DNA of 64,000 nt, from the NCBI RefSeq assembly GCF_000797495.1, contig NZ_JTGN01000001.1:838683-902682 (forward strand). Reading direction: 5' to 3'. Source of the stretch: Robinsoniella peoriensis. GTDB lineage: Bacteria; Bacillota; Clostridia; Lachnospirales; Lachnospiraceae. Position numbers and translations under genes: made by a program. Within the stretch, counting starts at the first letter, position 1. Every line of letters begins with the position of its first letter. The notes below the pieces were generated by a model. The model had not been told where the DNA came from. It saw only the letters and a list, made by a program, of their open reading frames with translations, and did no database searches. This document shows, one piece after another, positions 8,459 through 18,266 of the stretch.

Positions 8459-9541
8459 TTATTTTCGAACTGTGAATTTTACAACTTTCAGTGTATGTGA
8501 CCGTGATAAATCTTTATCCACAACAAACGACTCTAGGGATAAAGTCTTTCCTGCCCATTTTTTAAGCTTTAAATTTTTTAAGGTGAAATAACCCTTACTG
8601 TCAGACTTTACAGTCTGGATTCTTTTTCTGGATGGATCCCGGAGCACTATGGTAGCATTTTTATTAGCTTTTCCTGCAATTTTTTTCGTTTTCTTTGTAA
8701 TCTTATCAATAGATGAGGGCTTCATAATGTTTATGGTTTTTACAAGCTTCTGAAGCCGGAGTGTGTTTTGATACCAGGTGTTATTATTTCTAAATGCAAT
8801 TGGAGCCTTTTTATCCAGTTCTTTTTTGTTTAGACGATTGTTTTTCAATTCAAGATTAACAAAATTTGTATGCTTTGAAAGATTCGGCAGTTTCGTTATT
8901 CGATTCCCGTCAGCCATAAAATATTGTAAACCCGGCAGATTTTTTATTTCATTTACACTGGTGAGCTTATTTCCCATAACACTTACATATTCTAAGTTGA
9001 CCAAATGCTTGATCTGTCTTATACTTGTCAGCTGATTAGCATCAGCATAAAACATCGCTAACTTTCTTAAGTGCTCTACTCCTGAAAGGCTTTTTAACTT
9101 ATTCATGGCTACATCTAGACAGTCAATCTTCACTAGCCTTTCAATACCGGAAAGGGATGTAATTTGATTTTGTGATACGTCCAAATCTCTCAAGCCGCGC
9201 AGCGTTTTTAATTCTGAAATACTGGTAATCTGGTTATTCGAAAAATCTATTCCACTTAAATTTTTCAGTTTTTCTATCCCTTTTAAGGACCTTATTTTCA
9301 GCTTTGTATCTTTAATGTAGTAGGTATCCAATTGAGTTATTTCAGCAGCTTCCTTCTCTGTAAATGTTTCATCGTCATTTTTCTCCATTTCCCTTAAAAT
9401 AGTCAGATACAGGGCTTTGTCCGGAATACCTGTTTCATCATTGGGAATCACCTTGCTTTCAGCTAAAACATTCATTGGCAGCAATACCATCATGAACATT
9501 AATATCGCCAATGTCCACATCATACCATGTCTTTTTTTCAT
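8459..9541 (-). CDS. Secreted SDS22-type leucine-rich repeat protein
   Basis: A 360-residue exported protein. Residues 1-27 are a signal peptide ending VLA. A short cap is followed by about seven 22-residue LRRs of the internalin/SDS22 type (LKNLSGIDFSNNQITSISEL pattern) at roughly 75-245. The last ~85 residues form a small Ig-like domain ending VKFTVRK. No LPXTG or membrane anchor is visible; the Lys-rich end may hold it to the wall. LRR proteins of this kind usually bind other proteins or glycans, and no partner can be named. It is a single gene with its own AGGAT-type ribosome binding site, downstream of the B12-related gene run. Confidence 0.8.
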   Translation of the reverse strand: MKKRHGMMWTLAILMFMMVLLPMNVLAESKVIPNDETGIPDKALYLTILREMEKNDDETFTEKEAAEITQLDTYYIKDTKLKIRSLKGIEKLKNLSGIDFSNNQITSISELKTLRGLRDLDVSQNQITSLSGIERLVKIDCLDVAMNKLKSLSGVEHLRKLAMFYADANQLTSIRQIKHLVNLEYVSVMGNKLTSVNEIKNLPGLQYFMADGNRITKLPNLSKHTNFVNLELKNNRLNKKELDKKAPIAFRNNNTWYQNTLRLQKLVKTINIMKPSSIDKITKKTKKIAGKANKNATIVLRDPSRKRIQTVKSDSKGYFTLKNLKLKKWAGKTLSLESFVVDKDLSRSHTLKVVKFTVRK

Positions 9542-9704
9542 ATCCTTTCCCTCTCTTTTCCTTTTTCATAAATGCTGTATATGTAAAATTAAATTACAAA
9601 ACTATTTTATCATATTAATCTCAAATTTACATCAGGAAACAGATTATTGAAGGAAATTTTTTGGAAAGGGATTAAATAGTCCGGGTGATTAGCTCCTCCA
9701 AATT

Positions 9705-12116
9705 TTAGTATACAAAATCAATCAGCCACATTTTAATCTTTTTAAACAAATTTTTCTTTTTCAAAATAAGATGCAATGTCTCATCTTTCAGCTGCTCTGC
9801 CATTTCCCTCTGCTCCTTTGAAACATCCAGATCACCATAAACTGCTCCCTGTACCACATCCAGTGTCTCCCTGAATTTTTCTCCAAAATCTTCAGAATAT
9901 TTTTCTGAAAGAATTCCTACATAACCATAATGGGATCCCTTTGCTTTCGGGGTCTTATCATAGTGAAGCAAAAATAAAATATAAGCATAGAGATGCTTTA
10001 CCGCCAACCTATTATCAGCTACAAGGAAACTCTTTTTACGATTTGCAAGTTTCCTTCTGTGATAAAGTACATAGATCAGCAATGATAATATTAAAATGAC
10101 AGCCAGAGCAACTGCGGCAGTCACTAACATCTTTTTCACGGGTACTTCTGCCTTTTTGCCTGTCTTCTTTTTCTTTAATTCTTTTTCCTCATCTTTTATC
10201 TTTTCTGATTTGCCTGAGTCATCTGACTGACCTCCGTCTCCCGTAAGTGCCGGAGCCTGTGAAAATTCCGGTCTTTCCATAATGCCCAGATAAGGTGGTG
10301 TTGCTTCCATAGGTACCCAGCCAATGCCATCCTGATAGACTTCTACCCAGGCATGGGCATTTTCTCCGGTAATTTCGATTGGTTCATAAGCCTCCACACC
10401 TTTTACGTCCTCCGGTGTCACAAGATAACCTTCCACATATCTTGCAGGAATACCCAGATACCGGTACATCAGAACTGCAGCTGTTGCATAGTGGACGGAA
10501 TATCCTTTTTTCTGGCTCTGAAGAAACCATTGCAAAAAATCATAATTTCCTGAAAAGGTATCCACTTCTTCCGAATATTCTATATTCTTGTCCAGATATC
10601 CCATAATCAAAGCATTTGCTTCTTCATAGGGATAATGAGCACTCCCTGATGCCTCTTCTATTTTCAGAAGACTTTTCAGAATCTGTTTCTGGTGGTCCGG
10701 TATATCCAGGTAATTCCGGTAGATAAAGGCATTATAGTAACTTTCATTTCCCGCATACTCAGCTGCAGTATCACTATTCCTGATTTCATAAAACTTTGAT
10801 GCCAGTGTAGGATACCGTTTCACCAGATTACTGTTTGCAGTATAGTGATACAGGCGGTTTCCAAACAATCCTTGTGACTTTAAGGAAACATCCCCCATAT
10901 TTTTGCTCCCATCTATCTTACCGGGATCTGTCTTAAGTTCATAGGGGGTATAGATGTATTTGCTGTTTGCATTTACATTCTGCACCGTAATCTCCACAGT
11001 CTCATCATCCGTTTTCCCATTTTCCAGCTGATTCACCAGGGAGAGCTGGTTTAATCCATTAAAATTTGTTTCGTGAAGCCAGTAAAACAGGTCCTTCGCT
11101 TCATAATAGACGGATTTTTCTAACTCTTTCCAGCCATTCTGGGTGTAAGTACTTCCGACAAACCCGCGCAAATACAAGGATTCCGGCTTATCCATCAGCA
11201 CTTCCAGTGCAGTTGTATCCTTCAATGTCAAATTTCCCAGTCCCTTAAATTGTCCCTGTGTAAAAGAATTGGTCTTCTCTTTTTCATAGCGTATATTGGA
11301 AGTTGTTTTTGCTATTCCTTCTTTTAACGCCTCTGCTAATCCTGCTTTCGTGTAGCTATTTACAGATACTGTACTGACCATCAATCCCAGGAGCGCTGCA
11401 AAAGCAACCGTTAGTATTCCTGATACCTGCAGGATTGCCAAATATTTACCATTGCCAAATGCCCTCCGGTTTTTCCTGCCATGTACAAAAAAACTCAATA
11501 GAACCATTACGGACGCCAGCATCATTATCACAGGTATGATACCATAGTTTTCACCAGTACATAATTCCAGCAGCAATAATGGTAATACACTTATGCATAA
11601 GAGTACTATACTGCGCAGCCGGATAATTACGGTTACAACTGAAGCAGACAGCAGACAGCTCCATATCCAGAACAGACAAAGGGATATTCCATGTAATTCC
11701 TCAGCTATACCAATATCATAAACTTTCAGGAAAATTCCAAAGTTTCTGCCGACTACCTGCCCAATCCGGTTCATGGTCAGCAGAAAGCCGTCCAGCATCA
11801 ACTCCTGGCGTATTAAGAGAAACAGGATTCCAACAGCAGCCAGAAGAGCCGTACCTGCCTTCACATAACGGCTGTACTTTCCCTGTAACTGCAGCAGTAT
11901 CAGGATCAGCAGTCCAAAAGCTGCCGAATAGTATACCTCCACCGGCAGATCAAGAAGATAAATAAAAGACAAAGAGATGCCAAGATAAAGCAAAAAAGCC
12001 GGAAGTAATCCTGCCAGCAAGTGAAACAAACCTTCTCTGCCACTATTTTTCCGATTTTCCAATTGAATTGTAATTTGAGATTTTTTCTTAACTGTGTTTC
12101 GATTTCCATTTTTCAT
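9705..12116 (-). CDS. TgpA-like transglutaminase-domain membrane protein with Cys-to-Ser change
   Basis: An 803-residue membrane protein: about seven hydrophobic segments in the first 250 residues, an extracellular stretch, a transglutaminase-like core around residues 500-610, then one more helix near 675 and a cytosolic tail. In active members the core reads GYCxHFA; here it reads GYSVHYA, so the catalytic Cys is Ser540. The partner His588 (ENAHAWVEVY) and acidic Glu604 (GWVPMEATP) remain. Enzyme activity is therefore doubtful and binding is more likely. The gene closes a MoxR-DUF58-transglutaminase trio at the end of the B12-linked operon. The trio is common in bacteria and of unclear function. 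Confidence 0.85.
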   Translation of the reverse strand: MKNGNRNTVKKKSQITIQLENRKNSGREGLFHLLAGLLPAFLLYLGISLSFIYLLDLPVEVYYSAAFGLLILILLQLQGKYSRYVKAGTALLAAVGILFLLIRQELMLDGFLLTMNRIGQVVGRNFGIFLKVYDIGIAEELHGISLCLFWIWSCLLSASVVTVIIRLRSIVLLCISVLPLLLLELCTGENYGIIPVIMMLASVMVLLSFFVHGRKNRRAFGNGKYLAILQVSGILTVAFAALLGLMVSTVSVNSYTKAGLAEALKEGIAKTTSNIRYEKEKTNSFTQGQFKGLGNLTLKDTTALEVLMDKPESLYLRGFVGSTYTQNGWKELEKSVYYEAKDLFYWLHETNFNGLNQLSLVNQLENGKTDDETVEITVQNVNANSKYIYTPYELKTDPGKIDGSKNMGDVSLKSQGLFGNRLYHYTANSNLVKRYPTLASKFYEIRNSDTAAEYAGNESYYNAFIYRNYLDIPDHQKQILKSLLKIEEASGSAHYPYEEANALIMGYLDKNIEYSEEVDTFSGNYDFLQWFLQSQKKGYSVHYATAAVLMYRYLGIPARYVEGYLVTPEDVKGVEAYEPIEITGENAHAWVEVYQDGIGWVPMEATPPYLGIMERPEFSQAPALTGDGGQSDDSGKSEKIKDEEKELKKKKTGKKAEVPVKKMLVTAAVALAVILILSLLIYVLYHRRKLANRKKSFLVADNRLAVKHLYAYILFLLHYDKTPKAKGSHYGYVGILSEKYSEDFGEKFRETLDVVQGAVYGDLDVSKEQREMAEQLKDETLHLILKKKNLFKKIKMWLIDFVY

Positions 12117-12129
12117 ATCATTGTATCCC

Positions 12130-13299
12130 CTATATTACCAACTGGCATAATTCTTCTGTCATTGTCTCCGGTGTAAATACTACCAGCGAATGGTCCAAAT
12201 TCCCGGATACTTCCTGCTTATTTATCCGGCACTGCAAAACAGCCACAGAACAAATCTCACTTAAGCATTTCAGATCTTCTCCACCATCTGAGGCTGTTAT
12301 ATAGATCACATGGGCATAGGGATTGTCAATACAGTCCTCTAAATAATAATGGAGGCTGGTCTCTCCCAGCTCTTTATTCTGAATTCCGAGAAATCCTGCT
12401 GTCATCTCTGCTAACTCATCCACCGATGTAACATCCTGTCGGCGGAAGAGCCCCTTTTCCTGATCATACCACCCTAAAGTATGAAGATGCCCATTCTGAA
12501 TCAGAGACTGGGATACTGATAAAAAGGATTCCATCATTGCATCGCGAAGCGCGGCTTTTTCTTTCTTCTTTTCAAAAGATGCCGTTTCATATAACAGAAT
12601 TATGGAATTTTCTACAGGAAGGCTGAGTTCCTTTACATATAACCCATCCAGCTTGCCGGATACCTTCCAGTGGATATTCTTCGGACTGTCTCCCGCCTGA
12701 TATTCCCGCAGGCCAAATATTTCACTTGGATCGTCCCCTCTTTTGCTGTCTGAATAAGTAATGCTGTCCCAATTCGCACTCAGGCTGTCGCTGATTTGTA
12801 CATTTGCAGGAAATATGTCGGGTAATATTACAATATGTCCATGTTGATCCGGCTTCTCCCGCGCAGTAAAAATCCCAAGCCAGTCATATAAAGTTACCTT
12901 TTCAATGGTCACCTGTACATTTCCGCAATATCTGCTTTTCAGATTCCAGTTCAGCTTTTCCGTTTTTCCTGCCGGTATGGCGCAATAAATCTCCTGGGTC
13001 TGAGTCTCTCCGGTCAGCTGATTAAAAAACTGAAGGTAGCAGCACACTTTTAGCACAGGGAAAATACTCTGATTTTGAATGCTGAGTTCCCCTTGTACCT
13101 GCTTTCCCTTGCCTGCCATGGATACCGCTTGAAATGAATACGACAATTTGTGACGGACAGTCAGAATTGCCGCCCCGCAGACAGGGAGAATTGCCACAGA
13201 TGCAATCAGGAGAAAAAATGCCCAGTATGAGTCTGAATAGATGTACAGGATTACCGTCCCCAACAGCCATACTCCATAGCATATTCTTGTCTTTAACAT
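12130..13299 (-). CDS. DUF58 protein (MoxR partner)
   Basis: A 389-residue protein with two N-terminal hydrophobic helices (residues ~8-50), a beta-rich middle and the DUF58 signature SEIFGLREYQAGDSPKNIHW followed by KLDGLYVKEL near residues 195-225. The C-terminal part resembles a von Willebrand A fold without a clear MIDAS. DUF58 proteins work with MoxR AAA+ ATPases and transglutaminase-like membrane proteins, the two genes flanking it. Gaps of 13 bases on each side show one operon. The role in this locus is unknown; remodelling of the surface proteins or transporter made upstream is one possibility. Confidence 0.85.
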   Translation of the reverse strand: MLKTRICYGVWLLGTVILYIYSDSYWAFFLLIASVAILPVCGAAILTVRHKLSYSFQAVSMAGKGKQVQGELSIQNQSIFPVLKVCCYLQFFNQLTGETQTQEIYCAIPAGKTEKLNWNLKSRYCGNVQVTIEKVTLYDWLGIFTAREKPDQHGHIVILPDIFPANVQISDSLSANWDSITYSDSKRGDDPSEIFGLREYQAGDSPKNIHWKVSGKLDGLYVKELSLPVENSIILLYETASFEKKKEKAALRDAMMESFLSVSQSLIQNGHLHTLGWYDQEKGLFRRQDVTSVDELAEMTAGFLGIQNKELGETSLHYYLEDCIDNPYAHVIYITASDGGEDLKCLSEICSVAVLQCRINKQEVSGNLDHSLVVFTPETMTEELCQLVI

Positions 13300-13312
13300 A
13301 AAGTCCTCCTGG

Positions 13313-14242
13313 TTATGCGATTTCCGGTACAGAAACGGTCTTAGTAATTTCTTCCATAATAGACATGGCAGATACTCCGGTTACCTTTGCCTTGGGATGG
13401 AGTATCACACGATGGCTGCTGACGGAGGGGAAAATACCGATGACATCTTCTGGGGTCACATAACCACGTCCGGCTATATAGGCAGATGCTTTCGCCATAT
13501 TATTGACCGCGTAGGCACCACGGGGACTTACGCCCAGCTGAATATATTCATGGCTTCTGGTCGCTTCTGCAAGCCTTGTTATATAACGCAGTATCTCATC
13601 TTTTACCTTGACCCTGGACACTTCCATCTGCATCTCTTCCAAATCGGCCTTGTTAATCACTGCTTTGATTGTATCCAGCGGCTGGATTTCCTGACGGTCC
13701 TTTAAGATATTGACCTGACTCTCAAAATCCGGATATCCCATTTCCAGTTTTACCATAAAACGGTCTAACTGGGACTGGGGAAGCAGCTGTGTACCGGCGG
13801 AACCAAAGGGGTTCTGGGTGGAGATTACAACAAAGGGTTTTGGAACCTCATAGGTATTTCCGTCAACAGTAACATTTCCTTCCTCCATAACTTCCAGAAG
13901 TGCAGCCTGGGTCTTACTGGAGGTACGGTTGATCTCATCTGCCAGCAGCAAGTTACACATAACTGCTCCGGGCTTATAAACAAACTCACCGCTTTTTTTA
14001 TCATATACCGTATATCCTACAACATCGGACGGAATAACATCAGGGGTAAACTGGATTCTCTTGTAATCCAGTCCCAGTGTTTTGCTGATTGCAAGTGCCA
14101 GTGTAGTCTTGCCCACTCCTGGTATATCCTCCAGTAAAATATGTCCCTTTGCCAGAATTGCCATCAGCACTTTTTGAATAACTTCCTCTTTTCCTACGAT
14201 AACCTTTTGTATTTCCTGAACTAACTGTTCTGTATGCTTCAT
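13313..14242 (-). CDS. MoxR-family AAA+ ATPase
   Basis: A 309-residue AAA+ chaperone-like ATPase of the MoxR type. The Walker A is EDIPGVGKTTLA (residues ~38-50), Walker B LLLADEINR, sensor 1 STQNPF, and an arginine-rich lid with LGVSPRGA near residue 250. MoxR proteins act on partner proteins with VWA or DUF58 domains, and such a gene lies 13 bases downstream. A GGAGAGGT ribosome binding site precedes the ATG. It follows the ECF S-component gene by 26 bases and so is probably on the same mRNA as the B12 uptake genes, an unusual combination. Confidence 0.92.
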   Translation of the reverse strand: MKHTEQLVQEIQKVIVGKEEVIQKVLMAILAKGHILLEDIPGVGKTTLALAISKTLGLDYKRIQFTPDVIPSDVVGYTVYDKKSGEFVYKPGAVMCNLLLADEINRTSSKTQAALLEVMEEGNVTVDGNTYEVPKPFVVISTQNPFGSAGTQLLPQSQLDRFMVKLEMGYPDFESQVNILKDRQEIQPLDTIKAVINKADLEEMQMEVSRVKVKDEILRYITRLAEATRSHEYIQLGVSPRGAYAVNNMAKASAYIAGRGYVTPEDVIGIFPSVSSHRVILHPKAKVTGVSAMSIMEEITKTVSVPEIA

Positions 14243-14268
14243 GTATGTATACCTCTCCTTCCTGACCT

Positions 14269-14955
14269 TTAAAATATTCTATGTTTGATATTAATTCTCT
14301 TTAATTTTCTTCCGATTGGACCGATTCCCAGCATCAGAAAAACCACATTGGATATGGCATACTCGATGCTTACCGGAAGTGCGATTGCCTGTACCGTCAG
14401 ATATCTCGCCAGACTGAAGCTTCCGTCAAATGAAAGCACCGTCCATATGTCCATAATGGCTGAATATCCAAATCCCGCCAGGAACCCGTATACTGCCAAA
14501 ATTCCTCTGTTCTTCAAAATTTTCTGCATCACCGGCAGCCCCGCAATCAGCCCCAGGCTTCCCCAGGCAAGCATCTGAAAAGGCGTCCAGGGCCCCTGCC
14601 CATAAAACATATTTGAAATAATAGCTGACAGCGATCCAATTAAAAATCCGGATTCCGAACCCATATAGATAGCAGCGATCACCACAATCGCTGTTACCGG
14701 TTTAAAACCGGGCAACACCGCAAAAATCAATCTTCCCACAACGGATATCGCCACCATTACTGCCAGGACTACCATTCGGCGTATGCTGCCTTCCTTTTTT
14801 TCATATGCCATATAAAACGGTATGCAGGCAAGAAATGCAATCAGTATTGAGATCAGATTATACCTTCGGTCCTGAAACATACGCACACCGAAAACAATTA
14901 CCCCAAAAGCTGCCAGTATCAGCAGGACATTTATAGTTATCCGCTTTTTACTCAT
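14269..14955 (-). CDS. ECF transporter S component (putative cobalamin type)
   Basis: A 228-residue membrane protein with six or seven hydrophobic helices, the substrate-binding subunit of an energy-coupling-factor importer. The region from about residue 60 (VVLAVMVAISVVGRLIF, then GFKPVTAIVVIAAIYMG) is typical for S components. The start at 14955 overlaps the ATPase stop as ATGA and has GGAGG seven bases upstream. The substrate is not readable from sequence. Cobalamin or a corrinoid precursor is inferred from the riboswitch at the head of the operon and the transcobalamin-like neighbours. A dedicated T/A module in the same operon makes this a group I ECF system. Confidence 0.82.
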   Translation of the reverse strand: MSKKRITINVLLILAAFGVIVFGVRMFQDRRYNLISILIAFLACIPFYMAYEKKEGSIRRMVVLAVMVAISVVGRLIFAVLPGFKPVTAIVVIAAIYMGSESGFLIGSLSAIISNMFYGQGPWTPFQMLAWGSLGLIAGLPVMQKILKNRGILAVYGFLAGFGYSAIMDIWTVLSFDGSFSLARYLTVQAIALPVSIEYAISNVVFLMLGIGPIGRKLKRINIKHRIF

Positions 14956-16661
14956 ACCTGCTTCCTCCCGGTTGTCCTGCACATAGCGATAACATCCTCA
15001 CAGGTAACCACATCCCTGTACATATGCCTTGCAATCCGGTTTGCTGCCGTGGTATAAAAACTGTTATTGCAGAAAAAATTCTTTGGAAGATCAATAGAGG
15101 TTACTTCTTTGTCAAAAAACATACCGCACCTGTCCGATGCCTCTGCTGCAAATTCCACATCATGAGTTACCATCAGTATGGTTATCCCATTTTTCTTTAA
15201 ATCTCTCATAATTTCCAGTAACCGATTCTTCGAAGATGCGTCAATTCCCTTGGTAGGCTCATCCAGCAGCAAAATTTTAGGTTTTAACAACAGCATTTTC
15301 CCGATGGCTGCTTTCTGCTGTTCTCCGCCGCTTAAATCATAGGGGTGCTTGGGAAGAAGGTGTTCAATTTCTAACATCTTGGCCGTCTGCTCAATCATCC
15401 CACTCAATTCTTCCTTATCATAACCCATTACTTTCCCCATTTCCTCATAATCTTCCCATACACTTTCCTTTAAAAATACCGTCTGGGGATTCTGAGGCAG
15501 TGATGCCAGAATCTGTCGGTACAATTCATTTCCTTTATACGCTTTCTGTTTCTTACCAAAAATTTTGATTTTTCCTTTATATGCATGGTTTACATGAGAG
15601 ATCACACTGAGCAGTGTGGTTTTCCCGGAACCATTGCTTCCCAAAATGCTAACGATCTCCCCTTTATATAATTCCAGGCTGACACCCTCCAGGATATCCG
15701 GCAGCTCCCGTTCATAGCGAAACCAGACGTCTTTCATGGACAGTACTATTTCCTGCTTCAGCCCTTGCTGCGTGAATTCATGATCCCTGTGAATGGATTC
15801 GCTCTTCTGATCCAGTTCTGGTTCCTCCTTGTACCAGGTACTTAAAAACTGGCGCCCCTCTCTTACCGTAAGCGGACAGGCACAATCCACATCCAGCCCG
15901 TTATAGATCCGTACTGCACTGGGCAGTCCAAGCATCATTTTATGGTTTGCTTTAATTTCTTTTAATTTTTTTCCTGCTTCCCTGGGATTCTCCCACAACA
16001 GCAGCTTACCCTTTTCCATAATCCCAACTTTATCCGCAGCCGGGAAAACATCTTCCAGGCGGTGCTCCGTCAATATAATCGTGGTTCCAAGCTCCCGGTT
16101 CAGCTTTACAAGGGTAGCGATAAAATCAGATGATGCAATGGGATCCAGCTGGGAAGTGGGCTCATCCAGAATCAGCAGTCTGGGCTGCATTGCCATAATA
16201 GATGCCAGATTCAGCAACTGCTTCTGCCCTCCGGAAAGCTCAGAAGTATTTCTGCGAAACCAGCCGTCTATGCCAAAAAAACAAGCCATTTCTCCCACTC
16301 TTCTGCGAATAATCTGATTATCAAGCCCCATATTTTCCAGACCAAACGCAAGCTCATGCCACACTTTATCCATCACGATCTGGTTTTCCGGATTCTGCAT
16401 AACATATCCGATATCGCAGGCACTAACACGGTCTGTTAATTCCTTCTGCCTTACCCCCAGATAACGCACTTCTCCGTCTTTCTCCCCATGGGGTGCAAGC
16501 TCTCTTTTTAATAATCGAAGCAATGTGGTTTTACCACAGCCGGATTCCCCGCACAGAACAATAAACTCTCCCTCTTCTACCGAAAAGCTCACATGATCCA
16601 GTGCACTTGCCTCCTGTTCCGGGTATGTAAAACTTAAATTCTCGACCTTAAGTATTTCCAT
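14952..16661 (-). CDS. ECF transporter double ATPase (fused EcfA/EcfA')
   Basis: A 569-residue protein with two complete ATPase halves. The first has CGESGCGKTTLL and LILDEPTSQLD with signature LSGGQKQ; the second has LGSNGSGKTTLL, LSGGEQQK and LLLDEPTKGID. It energises uptake together with EcfT and the S component. I chose ATG at 16661 because AAGGAG lies just upstream and the family N-terminus MEILKVENLSFTYP starts there. An ATG at 16730 has no such site. The gene overlaps EcfT by 28 bases and the S component by four, so the three subunits are coupled. Both halves keep all motifs. Confidence 0.92.
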   Translation of the reverse strand: MEILKVENLSFTYPEQEASALDHVSFSVEEGEFIVLCGESGCGKTTLLRLLKRELAPHGEKDGEVRYLGVRQKELTDRVSACDIGYVMQNPENQIVMDKVWHELAFGLENMGLDNQIIRRRVGEMACFFGIDGWFRRNTSELSGGQKQLLNLASIMAMQPRLLILDEPTSQLDPIASSDFIATLVKLNRELGTTIILTEHRLEDVFPAADKVGIMEKGKLLLWENPREAGKKLKEIKANHKMMLGLPSAVRIYNGLDVDCACPLTVREGRQFLSTWYKEEPELDQKSESIHRDHEFTQQGLKQEIVLSMKDVWFRYERELPDILEGVSLELYKGEIVSILGSNGSGKTTLLSVISHVNHAYKGKIKIFGKKQKAYKGNELYRQILASLPQNPQTVFLKESVWEDYEEMGKVMGYDKEELSGMIEQTAKMLEIEHLLPKHPYDLSGGEQQKAAIGKMLLLKPKILLLDEPTKGIDASSKNRLLEIMRDLKKNGITILMVTHDVEFAAEASDRCGMFFDKEVTSIDLPKNFFCNNSFYTTAANRIARHMYRDVVTCEDVIAMCRTTGRKQV

Positions 16662-17515
16662 TGTATTTTCTCCTTCAATTCCAGTAATCCGGGAAGTATC
16701 ATAAATAATAAAACGACAGCATACCGCCAAATATCTCCGGCTTTCGTTCCAATCCCGGAGACAACCGGGTAGTAGTAAAAATCAAGTTTACCGGCAAAAT
16801 AATTTCCGCCTATATAAAACATCATAATCCCAATCGCTGTAATTAAAATAACATCTGCCTTCCGAAACCGGAAAAGAGAAAAATTCTTTCTCCCTGGCAG
16901 CCCGTATCCTCGCGCTTTCATTGCATCGGCAGTTTCAATAGAGTTTTCAAGAGACCAGGACAGCAGGCTGTCAAATACCCTCATAGAACTACCCAGCTTG
17001 TCAAACTTACTGTCCCTGGCATACAGCCCCATTGCCTTCTGTGCCTGGTTAATTTTTTTGATCTGTACTTTAAAGAGTGGAATAAAGCGCAGCGCCATAG
17101 ACAGCACCAGCGACAATTTCGGAATCGTTTTGCCAAACAGATACAAAAACTTATCCGATGTCATAATGACGTTTATACATTTACACCAGAACATTACCCC
17201 CACAATCATAACGGCGATGGCGCCTCCATACATAATCGCTTCCAGGGTAACCGGATTATCGTTCATGAAAAATAAAATTGTCTCTCCATTATGCGAAAAC
17301 AGGGGATTGGTGATTGCCAGCAGAAGAAACAGGAAAAAATAGAATACCAGGTTGCGCGCCACAATACGGGCGGAATGCAGCATGGAAAAAAAGAGAATTG
17401 AACCAAACAGCGTACACAGTAAAATCACCGGATGCGCAGTAAACATGGTAAACAAAATAACACATACATAATATAAAAATAATACAATCGGATGGTATTT
17501 TTCAAAACCGCTCAT
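16634..17515 (-). CDS. ECF transporter transmembrane coupling protein EcfT
   Basis: A 293-residue membrane protein with about five hydrophobic segments and the cytosolic coupling helices. The motif ADAMKARGYG, near residue 200, is the Ala-Arg-Gly coupling motif that contacts the ATPases. It starts with ATG after an AAGGAG site, 19 bases after the small DUF4430 gene. As the first of the three ECF genes it lies directly downstream of the membrane-anchored DUF4430 and alpha/alpha proteins, consistent with those proteins delivering ligand to this importer. Confidence 0.9.
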   Translation of the reverse strand: MSGFEKYHPIVLFLYYVCVILFTMFTAHPVILLCTLFGSILFFSMLHSARIVARNLVFYFFLFLLLAITNPLFSHNGETILFFMNDNPVTLEAIMYGGAIAVMIVGVMFWCKCINVIMTSDKFLYLFGKTIPKLSLVLSMALRFIPLFKVQIKKINQAQKAMGLYARDSKFDKLGSSMRVFDSLLSWSLENSIETADAMKARGYGLPGRKNFSLFRFRKADVILITAIGIMMFYIGGNYFAGKLDFYYYPVVSGIGTKAGDIWRYAVVLLFMILPGLLELKEKIQWKYLRSRI

Positions 17516-17534
17516 GTCTTTCTCCTTCGCTTAC

Positions 17535-18122
17535 TCATTCTTCTGTCTCAGTAGCTTTGCTGTCATTTTGCGTATCGAAGCTTCCTCCAATATCCCGTCC
17601 AAGGTCACAGGTATAAACAAATTCGATTATATCCTTATCCTTTGGTTTATAACGGCTGCAACCGTAATCCGGAAATGCTCCGTTTACCCGGTACATCCAC
17701 CCGCTCAGAGGACCGCAGGAATATTCATACAGAAAATTTATCCCCTGAATGTAGGCACTTCCGTAAACGTTATCCTGTGCCCCCTGATATTCCATATGAA
17801 TTTTTTCATGGCGCGTAGCACGGTTTAAAATATCAAAAACGGTGTCCTTCGGACGCAGTACATATTTTGTCGGTGCTAAGATTACACCGTCTGCCGGAAC
17901 GTATTTTTCATCCTGTAGTTCCGGTTTAAGCTGATCCCAGTTATCCAGGATTGTATCGCAACGGATGCTTAATGTAACAGTCTGGGAATCTTCTGTGATA
18001 TCGTCCACATGAGTGAGGTAATAATCTTCCACAGACTGGAACTTTGTGCCTTTAAACAGAACGATGATAATGATAGCCGCAAAGGCAAGTATCAGTAAAT
18101 CTTTTTTCATTTGTGTACCCAT
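17535..18122 (-). CDS. Membrane-anchored DUF4430 (transcobalamin beta-domain-like) protein
   Basis: A 195-residue protein: a short N-terminal membrane anchor (residues ~8-25, no clear cleavage site) and one extracytoplasmic DUF4430 domain over most of the rest. The signature is SGWMYRVNGAFPDYGCSRY, then KDKDIIEFVYTCDLGRDIGG. DUF4430 corresponds to the small beta-rich C-terminal domain of transcobalamin and intrinsic factor, which caps the corrinoid. This is the minimal version, 19 bases before ecfT, so it is the best candidate for the subunit that hands ligand to the importer. The start could also be the ATG at 18110. A corrinoid ligand is inference. Confidence 0.82.
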   Translation of the reverse strand: MGTQMKKDLLILAFAAIIIIVLFKGTKFQSVEDYYLTHVDDITEDSQTVTLSIRCDTILDNWDQLKPELQDEKYVPADGVILAPTKYVLRPKDTVFDILNRATRHEKIHMEYQGAQDNVYGSAYIQGINFLYEYSCGPLSGWMYRVNGAFPDYGCSRYKPKDKDIIEFVYTCDLGRDIGGSFDTQNDSKATETEE

Positions 18123-18266
18123 TTCCGATCACAGAGTTTCTGTGATACAGTCACTGCAAAAAAAGGTTAAAAACCTTTGTGACTTCCTTTCTAATTGCTA
18201 TTTTTCAACCTTTATGGAATGCTTAACCGTTATGTTTTCAGTCCGTAATTGTTATCATAGTCTTCT

